DNA of 64,000 bases from JALYZC01 sp963725645 (GCA_963725645.1 CAVRZD010000006.1:434001-498000), one strand, 5' to 3'. Positions 22,498 to 29,995 are shown, counted from the first letter of the stretch. The notes: generated from the letters alone by a model not told the origin. Program-made: numbers and translations.

Positions 22498-22683
22498 ATG
22501 GCGAAGACCTCACAGCGCGTGCGCCAGCGGCGCACACCCAAGTACAAGACCCGCGCCTACACGCGCTGCCGCCGCTGCGGCCGCGCGCGGGCGGTGTACC
22601 GCAAGTTCGGCGTCTGCCGGATCTGCCTGCGGGAGCTGGCCCACAACGGCTACGTCCCCGGGATGACCAAGTCGAGCTGGTGA
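22498..22683 (+). CDS. rpsN: 30S ribosomal protein S14, zinc-binding type (type Z)
   Basis: Short S14, 61 aa, zinc-binding form (also called rpsZ). The zinc ligands are Cys24, Cys27, Cys40 and Cys43 (TRCRRCGRARAVYRKFGVCRICLREL shown here as CRRC and CRIC pairs). It ends with GYVPGMTKSSW, the typical C-terminus. ATG at 22498 is 7 bp after rplE. The zinc form, together with C+ forms of S4 and L36 nearby, indicates that this set of ribosomal proteins depends on zinc. Confidence 0.97.
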   Translation: MAKTSQRVRQRRTPKYKTRAYTRCRRCGRARAVYRKFGVCRICLRELAHNGYVPGMTKSSW

Positions 22684-22690
22684 CCGCGCG

Positions 22691-23098
22691 ATGTCGATGA
22701 CCGATCCCATCGCCGACTTCCTGACCCGCATCCGCAACGCGATCGCGGCCTCGCACGAGACCGTCGAGGTGCCCGCGTCCAAGCTTGGCACCCAGCTCGC
22801 GCGGATCCTCAAGGAGCAGGGTTACATCGACGGCTACGAGCCCCGGCCGCCCGACCGCGGCCGCACGGGCGACCTGATTGCGATCACCCTGCGCTACACC
22901 GAGGACCGCCAATCGGTGATCAGCGGGCTGCGCCGCGTTTCGCGGCCCGGCCGCCGCACCTACGTGGACGCGCGCCACATCCCGAAGGTCCAGGGCGGTA
23001 TGGGCACGACGATCGTCTCCACCTCGCGCGGAGTGATGACCGGCCACGAGGCGCGCCAGGCCGGCGTCGGCGGCGAGGTCGTGGCCGAGGTGTGGTGA
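22691..23098 (+). CDS. rpsH: 30S ribosomal protein S8
   Basis: S8, 135 aa, 16S rRNA-binding protein and in some bacteria the repressor of the spc operon. MSMTDPIADFLTRIRNAIAA is a textbook start, and the C-terminal STSRGVMTGHEARQAGVGGE is conserved. ATG 22691 is preferred over the in-frame ATG at 22697 because of the family start. The stop overlaps the rplF ATG by one base (TGATG). Confidence 0.98.
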   Translation: MSMTDPIADFLTRIRNAIAASHETVEVPASKLGTQLARILKEQGYIDGYEPRPPDRGRTGDLIAITLRYTEDRQSVISGLRRVSRPGRRTYVDARHIPKVQGGMGTTIVSTSRGVMTGHEARQAGVGGEVVAEVW

Positions 23099-23631
23099 TG
23101 AGCCGAATCGGTAAGAAGCCCATCCCGGTGCCCACGAGCGTGACCGTCTCCCTCGAGCCCGACCTCGTGCGGGTCAACGGGCCCAAGGGCGAGCTGACGG
23201 AGCGCATCCCGCGGGACATCACCGTGGCCCAGGAGGGCGAGGAGCTGATCGTCAGCCGCCCGACCGACCGCGGCGAGCACCGCGCGCTGCACGGGCTCAC
23301 GCGCTCGCTGGTGGCCAACATGGTCGAGGGTGTGACCGACGGCTACACCCGGACGCTCGAGATCCACGGGGTCGGGTACCGCGCGCAGCTCAAGGGCAAG
23401 GGGCTGGAGCTGTCGCTGGGCTTCTCCCACCCGGTCTCGATTCCCGCGCCCGACGGGATCGAGTTCGAGGTACCGCAGCCCACGCGGGTGATCGTGAAGG
23501 GGATCTCCAAGCAGCTCGTCGGCGAGGTCGCGGCCACGATCCGCAAGCAGCGCCCGCCCGAGCCCTACAAGGGCAAGGGCATCCGCTACGAGGGCGAGTA
23601 CGTGGCCCGGAAGGTGGGCAAGCGCGCATGA
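23098..23631 (+). CDS. rplF: 50S ribosomal protein L6
   Basis: L6, 177 aa, near the GTPase-associated region. MSRIGKKPIPVPTSVTVSLE is diagnostic, as are VTDGYTRTLEIHGVGYRAQL and the C-terminal RPPEPYKGKGIRYEGEYVAR. ATG 23098 shares a base with the rpsH stop; an upstream in-frame GTG pair is ignored. It overlaps rplR by 4 bp (ATGA). Confidence 0.98.
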   Translation: MSRIGKKPIPVPTSVTVSLEPDLVRVNGPKGELTERIPRDITVAQEGEELIVSRPTDRGEHRALHGLTRSLVANMVEGVTDGYTRTLEIHGVGYRAQLKGKGLELSLGFSHPVSIPAPDGIEFEVPQPTRVIVKGISKQLVGEVAATIRKQRPPEPYKGKGIRYEGEYVARKVGKRA

Positions 23632-23981
23632 CCGTCGCCACGAAGCCGCAACAGAGGGCCCGCCGCCACCGCCGCGTGCGCGCCAAGGTCCGCGGCAGCG
23701 CCGAGCGGCCGCGGATCGCCGTGTTCCGCTCCAACCGCGGCATCAGCGCCCAGCTGATCGACGACGACCGCGGCCACACCGTCGCGGCCGCGGCGTGGAC
23801 GGAGGACGACCTCAAGGCGCTGCCCCGCATGGAGCAGGCCCAGAAGGTCGGCGCGCGGCTGGCCGAGCGCGCCAAGGCCGCCGGCGTCGAGCGCGCGGTC
23901 TTCGACCGCGGCGGCTATCGCTACCACGGCCGCGTCAAGGCCCTTGCCGAAGGCGCCCGCGAGGCCGGGCTCACCGTCTGA
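23628..23981 (+). CDS. rplR: 50S ribosomal protein L18
   Basis: L18, 117 aa, binds 5S rRNA together with L5. The basic N-terminus RARRHRRVRAKVRGSAERPR, RIAVFRSNRGISAQLIDDDR and the C-terminal FDRGGYRYHGRVKALAEGAR are clear family markers. The start overlaps rplF as ATGA. A 31-bp gap to rpsE, longer than others here, contains a -10-like box at 23997. Confidence 0.97.
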   Translation: MTVATKPQQRARRHRRVRAKVRGSAERPRIAVFRSNRGISAQLIDDDRGHTVAAAAWTEDDLKALPRMEQAQKVGARLAERAKAAGVERAVFDRGGYRYHGRVKALAEGAREAGLTV

Positions 23982-23996
23982 GGCGGCGGCCACCGC

Positions 23997-24002
23997 TACT
24001 CT
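23997..24002 (+). promoter_or_regulatory. candidate -10 box (TACTCT) 10 bp before rpsE
   Basis: CCGCTACTCTG lies in the only sizeable gap of the spc cluster and ends 10 bp before the rpsE ATG, the same spacing as rpsL and rplQ. This would give a leaderless rpsE transcript. No -35 is apparent. Confidence 0.3.
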
Positions 24003-24012
24003 GCACAGGCTC

Positions 24013-24624
24013 ATGGCACCAAGGAGAACCATCAACGCCGCCGGCCTCGACCTCCAGGAGCGCGTCGTCGAGATCAACCGCGTCGCCAAGGTGGTCAAGG
24101 GCGGCCGGCGCTTCTCGTTCACGGCGCTGGTCGTCGTCGGCGACGAGGACTCGATCGTCGGCGTCGGCTACGGCAAGGCCAACGAGGTTCCGGTGGCGAT
24201 CCAGAAGGGCGTCGAGCGGGCCAAGAAGAACCTGTTCAAGGTCCCCAAGCACGGCGACACGATCACGCACCGCGTCGAGGGCGTGTTCGGCGCCGGCCGC
24301 GTCCTGCTCAAGCCCGCCTCGCCCGGTACGGGCGTGATCGCCGGCGGCGGCGTGCGCGCCGTGCTCGAGCTCGCGGGCATCAACGACATCCTCTCCAAGA
24401 GCCTCGGGACGCAGAACCCGATCAACCTCGTCAAGGCGACGGTCGCCGGGCTGCAGTCGCTGCGAACCCCCGAGGAGGTCGCCGAGCTGCGCGGCCTGAC
24501 CGTCGACCAGGTGCTCGGCCTCACCGAGGAGAAGGGCGACGGGTCCGCCGAGCCGGCCCCCGACGAGCCCGCCGCCCCGCCGGCCGAGCCCGCGGCCGCG
24601 CCGACCGAAGAGGCGCCGTCGTGA
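24013..24624 (+). CDS. rpsE: 30S ribosomal protein S5 with Pro/Ala/Glu tail
   Basis: S5, 203 aa, important for decoding fidelity and mRNA helicase activity. LQERVVEINRVAKVVKGGRR and FSFTALVVVGDEDSIVGVGY, then KPASPGTGVIAGGGVRAVLE and GTQNPINLVKATVAGLQSLR are conserved. Residues 172-203 form a Pro/Ala/Glu-rich tail (SAEPAPDEPAAPPAEPAAAP). The start ATG 24013 gives a short N-terminus (MAPRRTINAAGLDLQER); the frame opens upstream but overlaps rplR. The tail resembles the low-complexity additions in L22, S17 and L5. Confidence 0.95.
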   Translation: MAPRRTINAAGLDLQERVVEINRVAKVVKGGRRFSFTALVVVGDEDSIVGVGYGKANEVPVAIQKGVERAKKNLFKVPKHGDTITHRVEGVFGAGRVLLKPASPGTGVIAGGGVRAVLELAGINDILSKSLGTQNPINLVKATVAGLQSLRTPEEVAELRGLTVDQVLGLTEEKGDGSAEPAPDEPAAPPAEPAAAPTEEAPS

Positions 24625-24800
24625 CCAAGCTGCGCATCACCCAGGAGCGCTCGCGCAACGGCGCGAACCGCAGCCAGATCGACACGCTGCGCTCGCTCGG
24701 CCTGCGCCGCATCGGCCAGAGCGTCGAGCGCGAGGACACGCCGCAGGTGCGCGGCATGCTCTACGCCGTCGCGCACCTCGTGAAGGTCGAGGAGGGCTGA
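24621..24800 (+). CDS. rpmD: 50S ribosomal protein L30
   Basis: L30, 59 aa, a short non-essential-type 50S protein. The translation begins TKLRITQERSRNGANRSQID and continues TLRSLGLRRIGQSVEREDTP, QVRGMLYAVAHLVKVEEG, matching the L30 pattern of a K-x-L-R-I-T strand and a basic helix. The GTG start at 24621 overlaps the rpsE stop as GTGA, and its TGA shares one base with the rplO ATG. Position between rpsE and rplO is the canonical one. Confidence 0.95.
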   Translation: MTKLRITQERSRNGANRSQIDTLRSLGLRRIGQSVEREDTPQVRGMLYAVAHLVKVEEG

Positions 24801-25291
24801 TGGCCGGCGGCGAGGAGCGGATCGGGCTGCACACGATCAAGCCGCCCCGCGGCAGCCGACGGCCGCGCAAGCGCGTCGGCCGCGGCGAGGGATCGGGCAC
24901 CGGCAAGACCGCCGGCCGCGGCGAGAAGGGCGCCGGCTCGCGTTCGGGCAACAAGCAGCGGCCCCGTTTCGAGGGCGGCCAGAACCCGATCCACATGCGG
25001 ATGCGCAAGCTGCGCGGGCCGCACATGAAGAAGTCGATGCCGTTCGAGCCCTTCCGCACCCACACCCAGCCGGTGAACCTTGCGGCGCTCGAGGAGCGCT
25101 TCGACGCCGGCGCGGAGGTCACTCCCGACACGCTCAGGGCGAAGGGTCTCGCCAAGCGCAAGGGCATCCCGGTGAAGATCCTCGCCCAGGGCGAGCTGAG
25201 CAAGGCGCTGACCGTGCATGCGCACGCGTTCAGCGCCGCCGCGCGCGAGCGGATCGAGTCCGCCGGCGGCACCTGCCAGATCATCGAATAG
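24800..25291 (+). CDS. rplO: 50S ribosomal protein L15
   Basis: L15, 163 aa. The N-terminal basic glycine-rich part IGLHTIKPPRGSRRPRKRVG, RGEGSGTGKTAGRGEKGAGS and FEGGQNPIHMRMRKLRG is diagnostic; the C-terminal domain ends AAARERIESAGGTCQIIE. It is the last ribosomal protein of the spc block before secY. Its ATG overlaps rpmD by one base. A 61-bp gap with a promoter-like box precedes secY. Confidence 0.97.
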   Translation: MAGGEERIGLHTIKPPRGSRRPRKRVGRGEGSGTGKTAGRGEKGAGSRSGNKQRPRFEGGQNPIHMRMRKLRGPHMKKSMPFEPFRTHTQPVNLAALEERFDAGAEVTPDTLRAKGLAKRKGIPVKILAQGELSKALTVHAHAFSAAARERIESAGGTCQIIE

Positions 25292-25338
25292 CGGCCCGGC
25301 CGGCTGACCCGTCCGCCTTGGCGAGGTCGGCCCTCGGC

Positions 25339-25344
25339 TAACCT
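25339..25344 (+). promoter_or_regulatory. candidate -10 box (TAACCT) for secY
   Basis: CGGCTAACCTG lies 8 bp before the secY GTG, with a weak CTTGGC 16 bp upstream of it. Spacing suggests that secY could also be transcribed as a leaderless mRNA, separately from the ribosomal genes. Confidence 0.35.
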
Positions 25345-25352
25345 GTGCCGCC

Positions 25353-26624
25353 GTGGCACGCACGATCCTCAGCGCGTTCACCGTCCCGGACATCCGGAAG
25401 AAGCTGCTCTTCACGGCGGCGATGCTGGCGCTCTACCGGCTCGGCTCGCACATCCCGGTGCCGGGCGTCAACACGTCCGCCGTCAACGACATCCAGAAGG
25501 AGTTCGGCGGCTCGAACATCCTCGGCTTCCTCAACCTCTTCTCGGGCGGAGGGCTGTCGCGCCTCTCGCTGTTCGCGCTGGGGATCATGCCCTACATCAC
25601 GGCCTCGATCATCCTGCAGCTGCTCACGGTCGTGGTGCCCTCGCTGGAGAAGCTCCAGAAGGAGGGCGAGGTCGGCCAGGCGCGCATCACGCAGTACACG
25701 CGCTACCTGACCGTCGCACTGGCCGCGGCCCAGTCGATCGGCTACGTCTTCCTGTTCCGCTCGTTCGGCACGAGCGCGGGCCAGGACATCGTCAAGGGCT
25801 TCACCGCCCCGCGCGTGTTTCTGATCGTGCTCTGCCTGACCGCGGGCACCGTGCTGCTGATGTGGATGGGCGAGCTGATCACCCAGCGCGGCATCGGCAA
25901 CGGCATCTCGCTGATGATCTTCGCCTCGATCGCGTCGCGGATACCCGACGGCGTGCAGGCGTGGTGGACGAACCCGGATCCGGTGTTCAAGGTCATGATG
26001 CCGTTCCTCGCCCTGGCGGTGATCGCGGCGATCGTGTTCGTCCAGGAGGGCCAGCGGCGCATTCCGGTGCAGTACGCCAAGCGTGTGATCGGGCGGCGCA
26101 TGTCCCAGGGCGGCCAGACCTATCTGCCGCTGCGCGTGAACATGGCCGGCGTGATCCCGGTGATCTTCGCGGCCTCGATCATGGCCTTCCCGCCGACGGT
26201 CGGCCAGCTCATCAACACTCCCTGGGCCAAGGACCTGGCCACCTTCTTCTCGCCGAACAAGTGGCCCTACATCGTCGGCGAGTCGATATTCATCATCCTC
26301 TTCACCTACTTCTACACGGCGGTCACCTTCAACCCGGTCGACCAGGCCGAGAACCTGAAGAAATACGGGGGCTTCATCCCGGGGGTGAGACCCGGGCGGC
26401 CGACGGCCGAGTTCCTGGATCGAATACTCGCCCGATTGACCTTCCCGGGGGCGCTGTACCTCGCCGCAGTGGCTGCGCTGCCGACGATCCTCATCAACCA
26501 GACGAGCGCGAACTTCTTCTTCGGCGGCACCTCGATGCTGATCGTGGTCGGCGTCGCCCTGGACACGATGAAACAGCTCGAGGCGCAGCTGATGATGCGC
26601 AACTACGAGGGCTTCCTCAAATAG
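25353..26624 (+). CDS. secY: preprotein translocase subunit SecY
   Basis: Core channel protein of the Sec translocon, 423 aa, with ten predicted membrane helices. Conserved segments: GSHIPVPGVNTSAVNDIQKE, FALGIMPYITASIILQLLTV (helix 2 region), GELITQRGIGNGISLMIFAS and the cytoplasmic loop GGFIPGVRPGRPTAEFLDRI with its essential Arg-containing PGxRPG motif. GTG start at 25353. It is followed by a strong hairpin (26626-26646), so the operon may end here, with adk starting a new unit. Confidence 0.98.
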   Translation: MARTILSAFTVPDIRKKLLFTAAMLALYRLGSHIPVPGVNTSAVNDIQKEFGGSNILGFLNLFSGGGLSRLSLFALGIMPYITASIILQLLTVVVPSLEKLQKEGEVGQARITQYTRYLTVALAAAQSIGYVFLFRSFGTSAGQDIVKGFTAPRVFLIVLCLTAGTVLLMWMGELITQRGIGNGISLMIFASIASRIPDGVQAWWTNPDPVFKVMMPFLALAVIAAIVFVQEGQRRIPVQYAKRVIGRRMSQGGQTYLPLRVNMAGVIPVIFAASIMAFPPTVGQLINTPWAKDLATFFSPNKWPYIVGESIFIILFTYFYTAVTFNPVDQAENLKKYGGFIPGVRPGRPTAEFLDRILARLTFPGALYLAAVAALPTILINQTSANFFFGGTSMLIVVGVALDTMKQLEAQLMMRNYEGFLK

Positions 26625-26625
26625 G

Positions 26626-26646
26626 AGCCGGGCGGGACGCCCGGCT
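26626..26646 (+). terminator. hairpin directly after secY
   Basis: AGCCGGGCG-GGA-CGCCCGGCT is a perfect 9-bp stem starting two bases after the secY stop. No T-run follows; it is a likely GC-rich terminator. Confidence 0.65.
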
Positions 26647-26682
26647 GCCGCTCCTTGGCCGGTAAACGCATCCGGCTCCGGG

Positions 26683-26732
26683 CCGACGCGCGCCCACCTC
26701 CGGGTTACCGGAGACCGGTGGCCGCGCGTCGG
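26683..26732. other. long imperfect inverted repeat between secY and adk
   Basis: CCGACGCGCG pairs with CGCGCGTCGG (10 bp); after one mismatch CCACC pairs with GGTGG, and an inner TCCGG-GTTA-CCGGA hairpin closes the loop. It would form a long two-part stem in RNA from either strand. Confidence 0.55.
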
Positions 26733-26742
26733 CAGCTACCAC

Positions 26743-26763
26743 GGCCGGGCCTCCCGCCCGGCC
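26743..26763 (+). terminator. third hairpin upstream of adk
   Basis: GGCCGGGC-CTCCC-GCCCGGCC, an 8-bp perfect stem followed by CTTCTCC. It lies 26 bp before adk and just upstream of the candidate -10 box, so it could terminate residual readthrough from secY. Confidence 0.45.
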
Positions 26764-26774
26764 CTTCTCCTCGG

Positions 26775-26780
26775 TAGGCT
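26775..26780 (+). promoter_or_regulatory. candidate -10 box (TAGGCT) for adk
   Basis: TCGGTAGGCTG ends 9 bp before the adk ATG, again a spacing that gives a leaderless or near-leaderless transcript. It follows three hairpins that would block readthrough from secY. Confidence 0.35.
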
Positions 26781-26789
26781 GAACCGCCG

Positions 26790-27467
26790 ATGTCGGAGCT
26801 CAACCTCATCCTGCTCGGGCCCCCGGGCGCCGGCAAGGGCACGCAGGCGCAGCGCCTGCGCGAGGACTTCCGGCTGCCCTACATCGCCACCGGGGACATG
26901 TTCCGAGCCGAGAAGGAAGAGGACAGCGAGCTCGGCCAGGAGGTCGCAAAGTACATGGACCACGGCGACCTGGTCCCCGACGAGCTCATCATCAGGCTGA
27001 TCGTGGAGCGCATCAACTCCGAGGAGGCGGCCGACGGTTTCATCCTGGACGGGTTTCCGCGCACGATCCCGCAGGCCGAGGCGCTGGAGGCCGAGATGGA
27101 CCGCCTCGGCCGCAGCATCACCGCGGTGCTGCTCATCGACGCGCCCGACGAGGAGGTCATTCGCCGCATCTCGGGGCGCCGGCTGTGCGTGAAGAACCCC
27201 GAGCACGTCTACCACGTCGACTTCGACCCGCCCAAGCACGAGGGGAAGTGCGACTTCGACGGCGCCCGGCTCGTGCTGCGCGAGGACGACGCCCCGGAGA
27301 AGGTCAAGCGCCGGCTCGAGGTCTACCACGATCAGACCAAGCCGCTGATCGACTACTACGAGGAGCGCGGGCTGCTGCGCCGCTTCGACGGCACTCGCGG
27401 CACGACCGAGGTCCACGACCACATCCGCGCCACGCTGGCGACGCTGCGCCTCGAGGAGAAGCTGTGA
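26790..27467 (+). CDS. adk: adenylate kinase
   Basis: Adenylate kinase (AMP + ATP to 2 ADP), 225 aa, long-lid type. P-loop GPPGAGKGTQ is at residues 10-19, FPRTIPQAEAL marks the AMP-binding part, and the lid lies around residues 128-168. The lid has Cys133 and Cys154, but the partner positions of the usual C-x2-C pairs are Asn136 and Asp157 (LCVKN, KCDFD), so the zinc site of Gram-positive long-lid enzymes appears partly rebuilt or lost. Catalytic arginines appear present (GRR, KRRLEVYHDQT). It is followed by map with a 4-bp overlap. Confidence 0.96.
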   Translation: MSELNLILLGPPGAGKGTQAQRLREDFRLPYIATGDMFRAEKEEDSELGQEVAKYMDHGDLVPDELIIRLIVERINSEEAADGFILDGFPRTIPQAEALEAEMDRLGRSITAVLLIDAPDEEVIRRISGRRLCVKNPEHVYHVDFDPPKHEGKCDFDGARLVLREDDAPEKVKRRLEVYHDQTKPLIDYYEERGLLRRFDGTRGTTEVHDHIRATLATLRLEEKL

Positions 27468-28237
27468 TCGTCAAGAAGACGCCGGAGCAGATCGACAAGA
27501 TGGCGGCGGCCGGAAGCGTGCTCGTCAAGACCCTGAACCTGCTGGGAGGGAAGATCCGTCCCGGGGTCACCACCGGCGAGCTCGACGAGGCGGCGGAGAA
27601 GTTCATCCGTTCCCACGGCGCCGAGCCAGCCTTCAAGGGCTACCGAGGCTTCCCCGGCTCCATCTGCACGTCGCCCAACTCGATGGTGGTCCACGGCATT
27701 CCGGGCCCGTACAAGCTCTCGCGCGGGGACATCCTGTCCGTGGACGTGGGCGTGGTGCTCGACGGGTGGGTCGCGGACGCCGCCCGCACGTTCCCCGTCG
27801 GCCCGGTCTCTCCGATTGCGCACCGGCTGCTGGCCGCCACCGAGGGCGGCCTGCTCGCGGCCGTGGAGCAGTGCCGGGCCGGCAACCGTCTCGGCGACGT
27901 CTCGCACGCGGTACAGGCGCACGTCGAGGGGGAGGGCTTCTCGGTCGTGCGATCGCTCGTCGGGCACGGCATCGGCCGCGACATGCACGAGGATCCGCAG
28001 ATCCCCAACTTCGGCGACCCGGGCAAGGGTCCGCTGCTCGAGGAGGGCATGGTCCTGGCGGTCGAGCCCATGGTCACCGCGGGCCGCCACGCCGTGCGAA
28101 TGGGCGACGATCACTGGGCGATCTTCTCCCAGGACGGCTCGCTCGCGGCCCACTTCGAGTTCACCATCGCGATCGAGGCCGAGGGCCCGCGCGTCCTCAC
28201 CCCCTGGCACGCCGACGGGAAGCGCGCGGCCGCCTGA
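27464..28237 (+). CDS. map: methionine aminopeptidase, type I
   Basis: Removes the initiator methionine from nascent proteins; 257 aa. Metal ligands of the pita-bread fold are visible in order: Asp in LSVDVGVVLDGWVADAAR (two Asp), His in GHGIGRDMHEDP, Glu in LAVEPMV and Glu in FEFTIAIE. The His of MVVHGIP is the usual substrate-facing residue. GTG 27464 overlaps the adk stop (GTGA). After map, infA would be expected but is absent; 173 bp later comes rpmJ. Confidence 0.97.
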   Translation: MIVKKTPEQIDKMAAAGSVLVKTLNLLGGKIRPGVTTGELDEAAEKFIRSHGAEPAFKGYRGFPGSICTSPNSMVVHGIPGPYKLSRGDILSVDVGVVLDGWVADAARTFPVGPVSPIAHRLLAATEGGLLAAVEQCRAGNRLGDVSHAVQAHVEGEGFSVVRSLVGHGIGRDMHEDPQIPNFGDPGKGPLLEEGMVLAVEPMVTAGRHAVRMGDDHWAIFSQDGSLAAHFEFTIAIEAEGPRVLTPWHADGKRAAA

Positions 28238-28285
28238 GAGGCGCCGAGAAACGGTCCCGGCGGCCCCGGATGGCCCGCCTCTCGC

Positions 28286-28294
28286 TGCTATCAT
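28286..28294 (+). promoter_or_regulatory. extended -10 promoter element of the rpmJ-rpsM-rpsK-rpsD unit (TGCTATCAT)
   Basis: TGC-TATCAT is the closest match to an extended -10 consensus in the ribosomal region. It lies 116 bp before rpmJ, so the alpha operon would have a leader of about 110 nt. No infA or other ORF with family features is seen in 28238-28410. Confidence 0.5.
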
Positions 28295-28410
28295 CCCTCG
28301 GTGCGCTCCCCGGAGCGCGATTTCTTTCTGCAGGCAGTGTTCCGCGCCGCGGTAGCGGCCGCCGCAACGGCGGCCAGAGCCGCGCCGCCGGACTCCATTC
28401 GAAAGGGCCC

Positions 28411-28524
28411 ATGAAGGTACGACCGTCGGTCAAGCCGATGTGCGAGAAGTGCAAGATCATCCGCCGCCATGGCGCGGTGCTGGTGATCTGCTCGAACCCG
28501 CGGCACAAGCAGCGGCAGGGGTAG
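28411..28524 (+). CDS. rpmJ: 50S ribosomal protein L36, zinc-binding
   Basis: L36, 37 aa, zinc-binding C+ form: Cys11, Cys14, Cys27 and His32 (MCEKCKIIRRHGAVLVICSN). The sequence MKVRPSVKPMCEKCKIIRRH is a textbook L36. ATG 28411 follows AAAGGGCC. It is separated from map by 173 bp in which infA, normally located here in bacteria, is not found. rpsM follows after 2 bp. Confidence 0.97.
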   Translation: MKVRPSVKPMCEKCKIIRRHGAVLVICSNPRHKQRQG

Positions 28525-28526
28525 GC

Positions 28527-28910
28527 ATGGCGCGAATCGCAGGCATCAACATCCCGTTGAACAAGCGCGTCGAGGTCGGCCTGACCTACGTCTACGGCAT
28601 CGGCCAGCCGACCGCCCGCAAGCTGCTCGCCGACACCGGCATCAGCCCCGACACCTACGTCCGCGACCTGACCGACGACGAGGTGGTCAAGCTGCGCGAG
28701 GCGATCGAGCAGAACCTGACGGTCGAGGGCGACCTCCGCCGCGAGCGCTCGCAGAACGTCAAGCGCCTCATGGAGATCGGCTGCTACCGCGGCCTGCGCC
28801 ACCGCCGCGGCATGCCCGTTCGCGGCCAGCGGACCAAGACCAACGCCCGCACGCGCAAGGGCCCGCGCCGCATGCAGGTGGCCGGGAAGAAGAAGGCCGT
28901 CAAGAAGTAA
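28527..28910 (+). CDS. rpsM: 30S ribosomal protein S13
   Basis: S13, 127 aa, 30S head protein that contacts the P-site tRNA with its tail and forms bridges to L5. MARIAGINIPLNKRVEVGLT, YVYGIGQPTARKLL, CYRGLRHRRGMPVRGQRTKT and NARTRKGPRR are conserved. ATG 28527 is two bases after the rpmJ stop. The TAA stop shares one base with the rpsK ATG. Family-typical length. Confidence 0.97.
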   Translation: MARIAGINIPLNKRVEVGLTYVYGIGQPTARKLLADTGISPDTYVRDLTDDEVVKLREAIEQNLTVEGDLRRERSQNVKRLMEIGCYRGLRHRRGMPVRGQRTKTNARTRKGPRRMQVAGKKKAVKK

Positions 28911-29308
28911 TGCCCGCGCCCAAGAGACCCGCGCGCGGAGGCCGCCGGAAGGTCAAGAAGAACATCCCGGTCGGCCAGGCGCATATCAAGACGTCCTTCA
29001 ACAACACGATCGTGTCGCTGACCGACCGTGAGGGCAACGTGCTCGCATGGGAGTCCGCCGGCGGCGCCGGCTTCAAGGGCTCGCGCAAGTCGACCCCGTT
29101 CGCCGCCCAGGTGACCGCCGACGCGGCCGCCCGCAAGGGCATGGAGCAGGGCCTCCAGAAGGTCGAGGTCTACGTCAAGGGCCCCGGCTCCGGGCGCGAG
29201 ACCGCGATTCGTTCGCTGCAGGCCGCGGGCCTGGAGGTCACCGCGGTCAAGGACGTCACTCCGCAGGCGCACAACGGCTGCCGGCCCCGGAAGCGACGGA
29301 GGGTCTGA
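28910..29308 (+). CDS. rpsK: 30S ribosomal protein S11
   Basis: S11, 132 aa, platform protein near the E site. GQAHIKTSFNNTIVSLTDRE, SSA-type core WESAGGAGFKGSRKSTPFAA and the C-terminal VTPQAHNGCRPRKRRRV are diagnostic. The N-terminus is a basic stretch (PKRPARGGRRKVKKNIP). It overlaps rpsM by one base (TAATG). No anomaly seen. Confidence 0.98.
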   Translation: MPAPKRPARGGRRKVKKNIPVGQAHIKTSFNNTIVSLTDREGNVLAWESAGGAGFKGSRKSTPFAAQVTADAAARKGMEQGLQKVEVYVKGPGSGRETAIRSLQAAGLEVTAVKDVTPQAHNGCRPRKRRRV

Positions 29309-29311
29309 ACC

Positions 29312-29932
29312 GTGGCCCGCGACACCTCCCCCCAGTGCAAGCAGTGCCGTCGCGAGGGCCAGAAGCTCTTCCTCAAGGGCGAGCGCTGCCTGACCGACAA
29401 GTGCGGCGTCGAGCGGCGCTCGTACCCGCCCGGCGAGCACGGCCGGGGACGCCAGAAGCAGAGCGAGTACCGCGTCCAGCTCCGCGAGAAGCAGAAGGCG
29501 CGGCGCTACTACGGCGTGCAGGAGAAGCAGTTCCGCCACTACTACGAGAAGGCCAGCCGCCAGGCCGGCATCACCGGCCAGAACCTGCTTTCCATGCTCG
29601 AGAGCCGGCTGGACAACGTGCTCGTGCGCCTCGGCTTCGCCGCCTCGCGCCGCCAGGCCCGCCAGCTCGTCCGGCACGGCCACTGGACCGTCAACGGCCG
29701 TCGCGTCGACATCCCCTCCTACCAGTTGCGCGAGGGCGACGTGATCGCCGTCAAGGCCGGCACCCCGGCCGAGCAGGTCATCCGCGACGCGACCGAGCTC
29801 ACCGGCCAGGTGCCCGCGTGGCTGCAGGCCGACCACGACGCACTGACCGCGAAGGTGCTGCGCAGGCCGGAGCGCAAGGAGATCGCCGCTCCGGTGCAGG
29901 AACAGCTCATCGTCGAGCTGTACTCCAAGTAA
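29312..29932 (+). CDS. rpsD: 30S ribosomal protein S4, zinc-binding form
   Basis: S4, 206 aa, nucleates 30S assembly. The N-terminus has four cysteines (Cys9, Cys12, Cys26, Cys31) in the C+ zinc arrangement, unlike the C- forms of many actinobacteria. The S4 RNA-binding domain LDNVLVRLGFAASRRQARQL, VRHGHWTVNGRRVDIPSYQL is intact. GTG start at 29312. In some bacteria S4 represses the alpha operon. It is followed by 63 bp containing an imperfect GC hairpin before rpoA. Confidence 0.97.
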   Translation: MARDTSPQCKQCRREGQKLFLKGERCLTDKCGVERRSYPPGEHGRGRQKQSEYRVQLREKQKARRYYGVQEKQFRHYYEKASRQAGITGQNLLSMLESRLDNVLVRLGFAASRRQARQLVRHGHWTVNGRRVDIPSYQLREGDVIAVKAGTPAEQVIRDATELTGQVPAWLQADHDALTAKVLRRPERKEIAAPVQEQLIVELYSK

Positions 29933-29995
29933 GAGGCTTTCCCCCCGGCGCCGCGGCAGGCGGCGCAACCAACCCAAAGCAACGTTAGGACCCTG

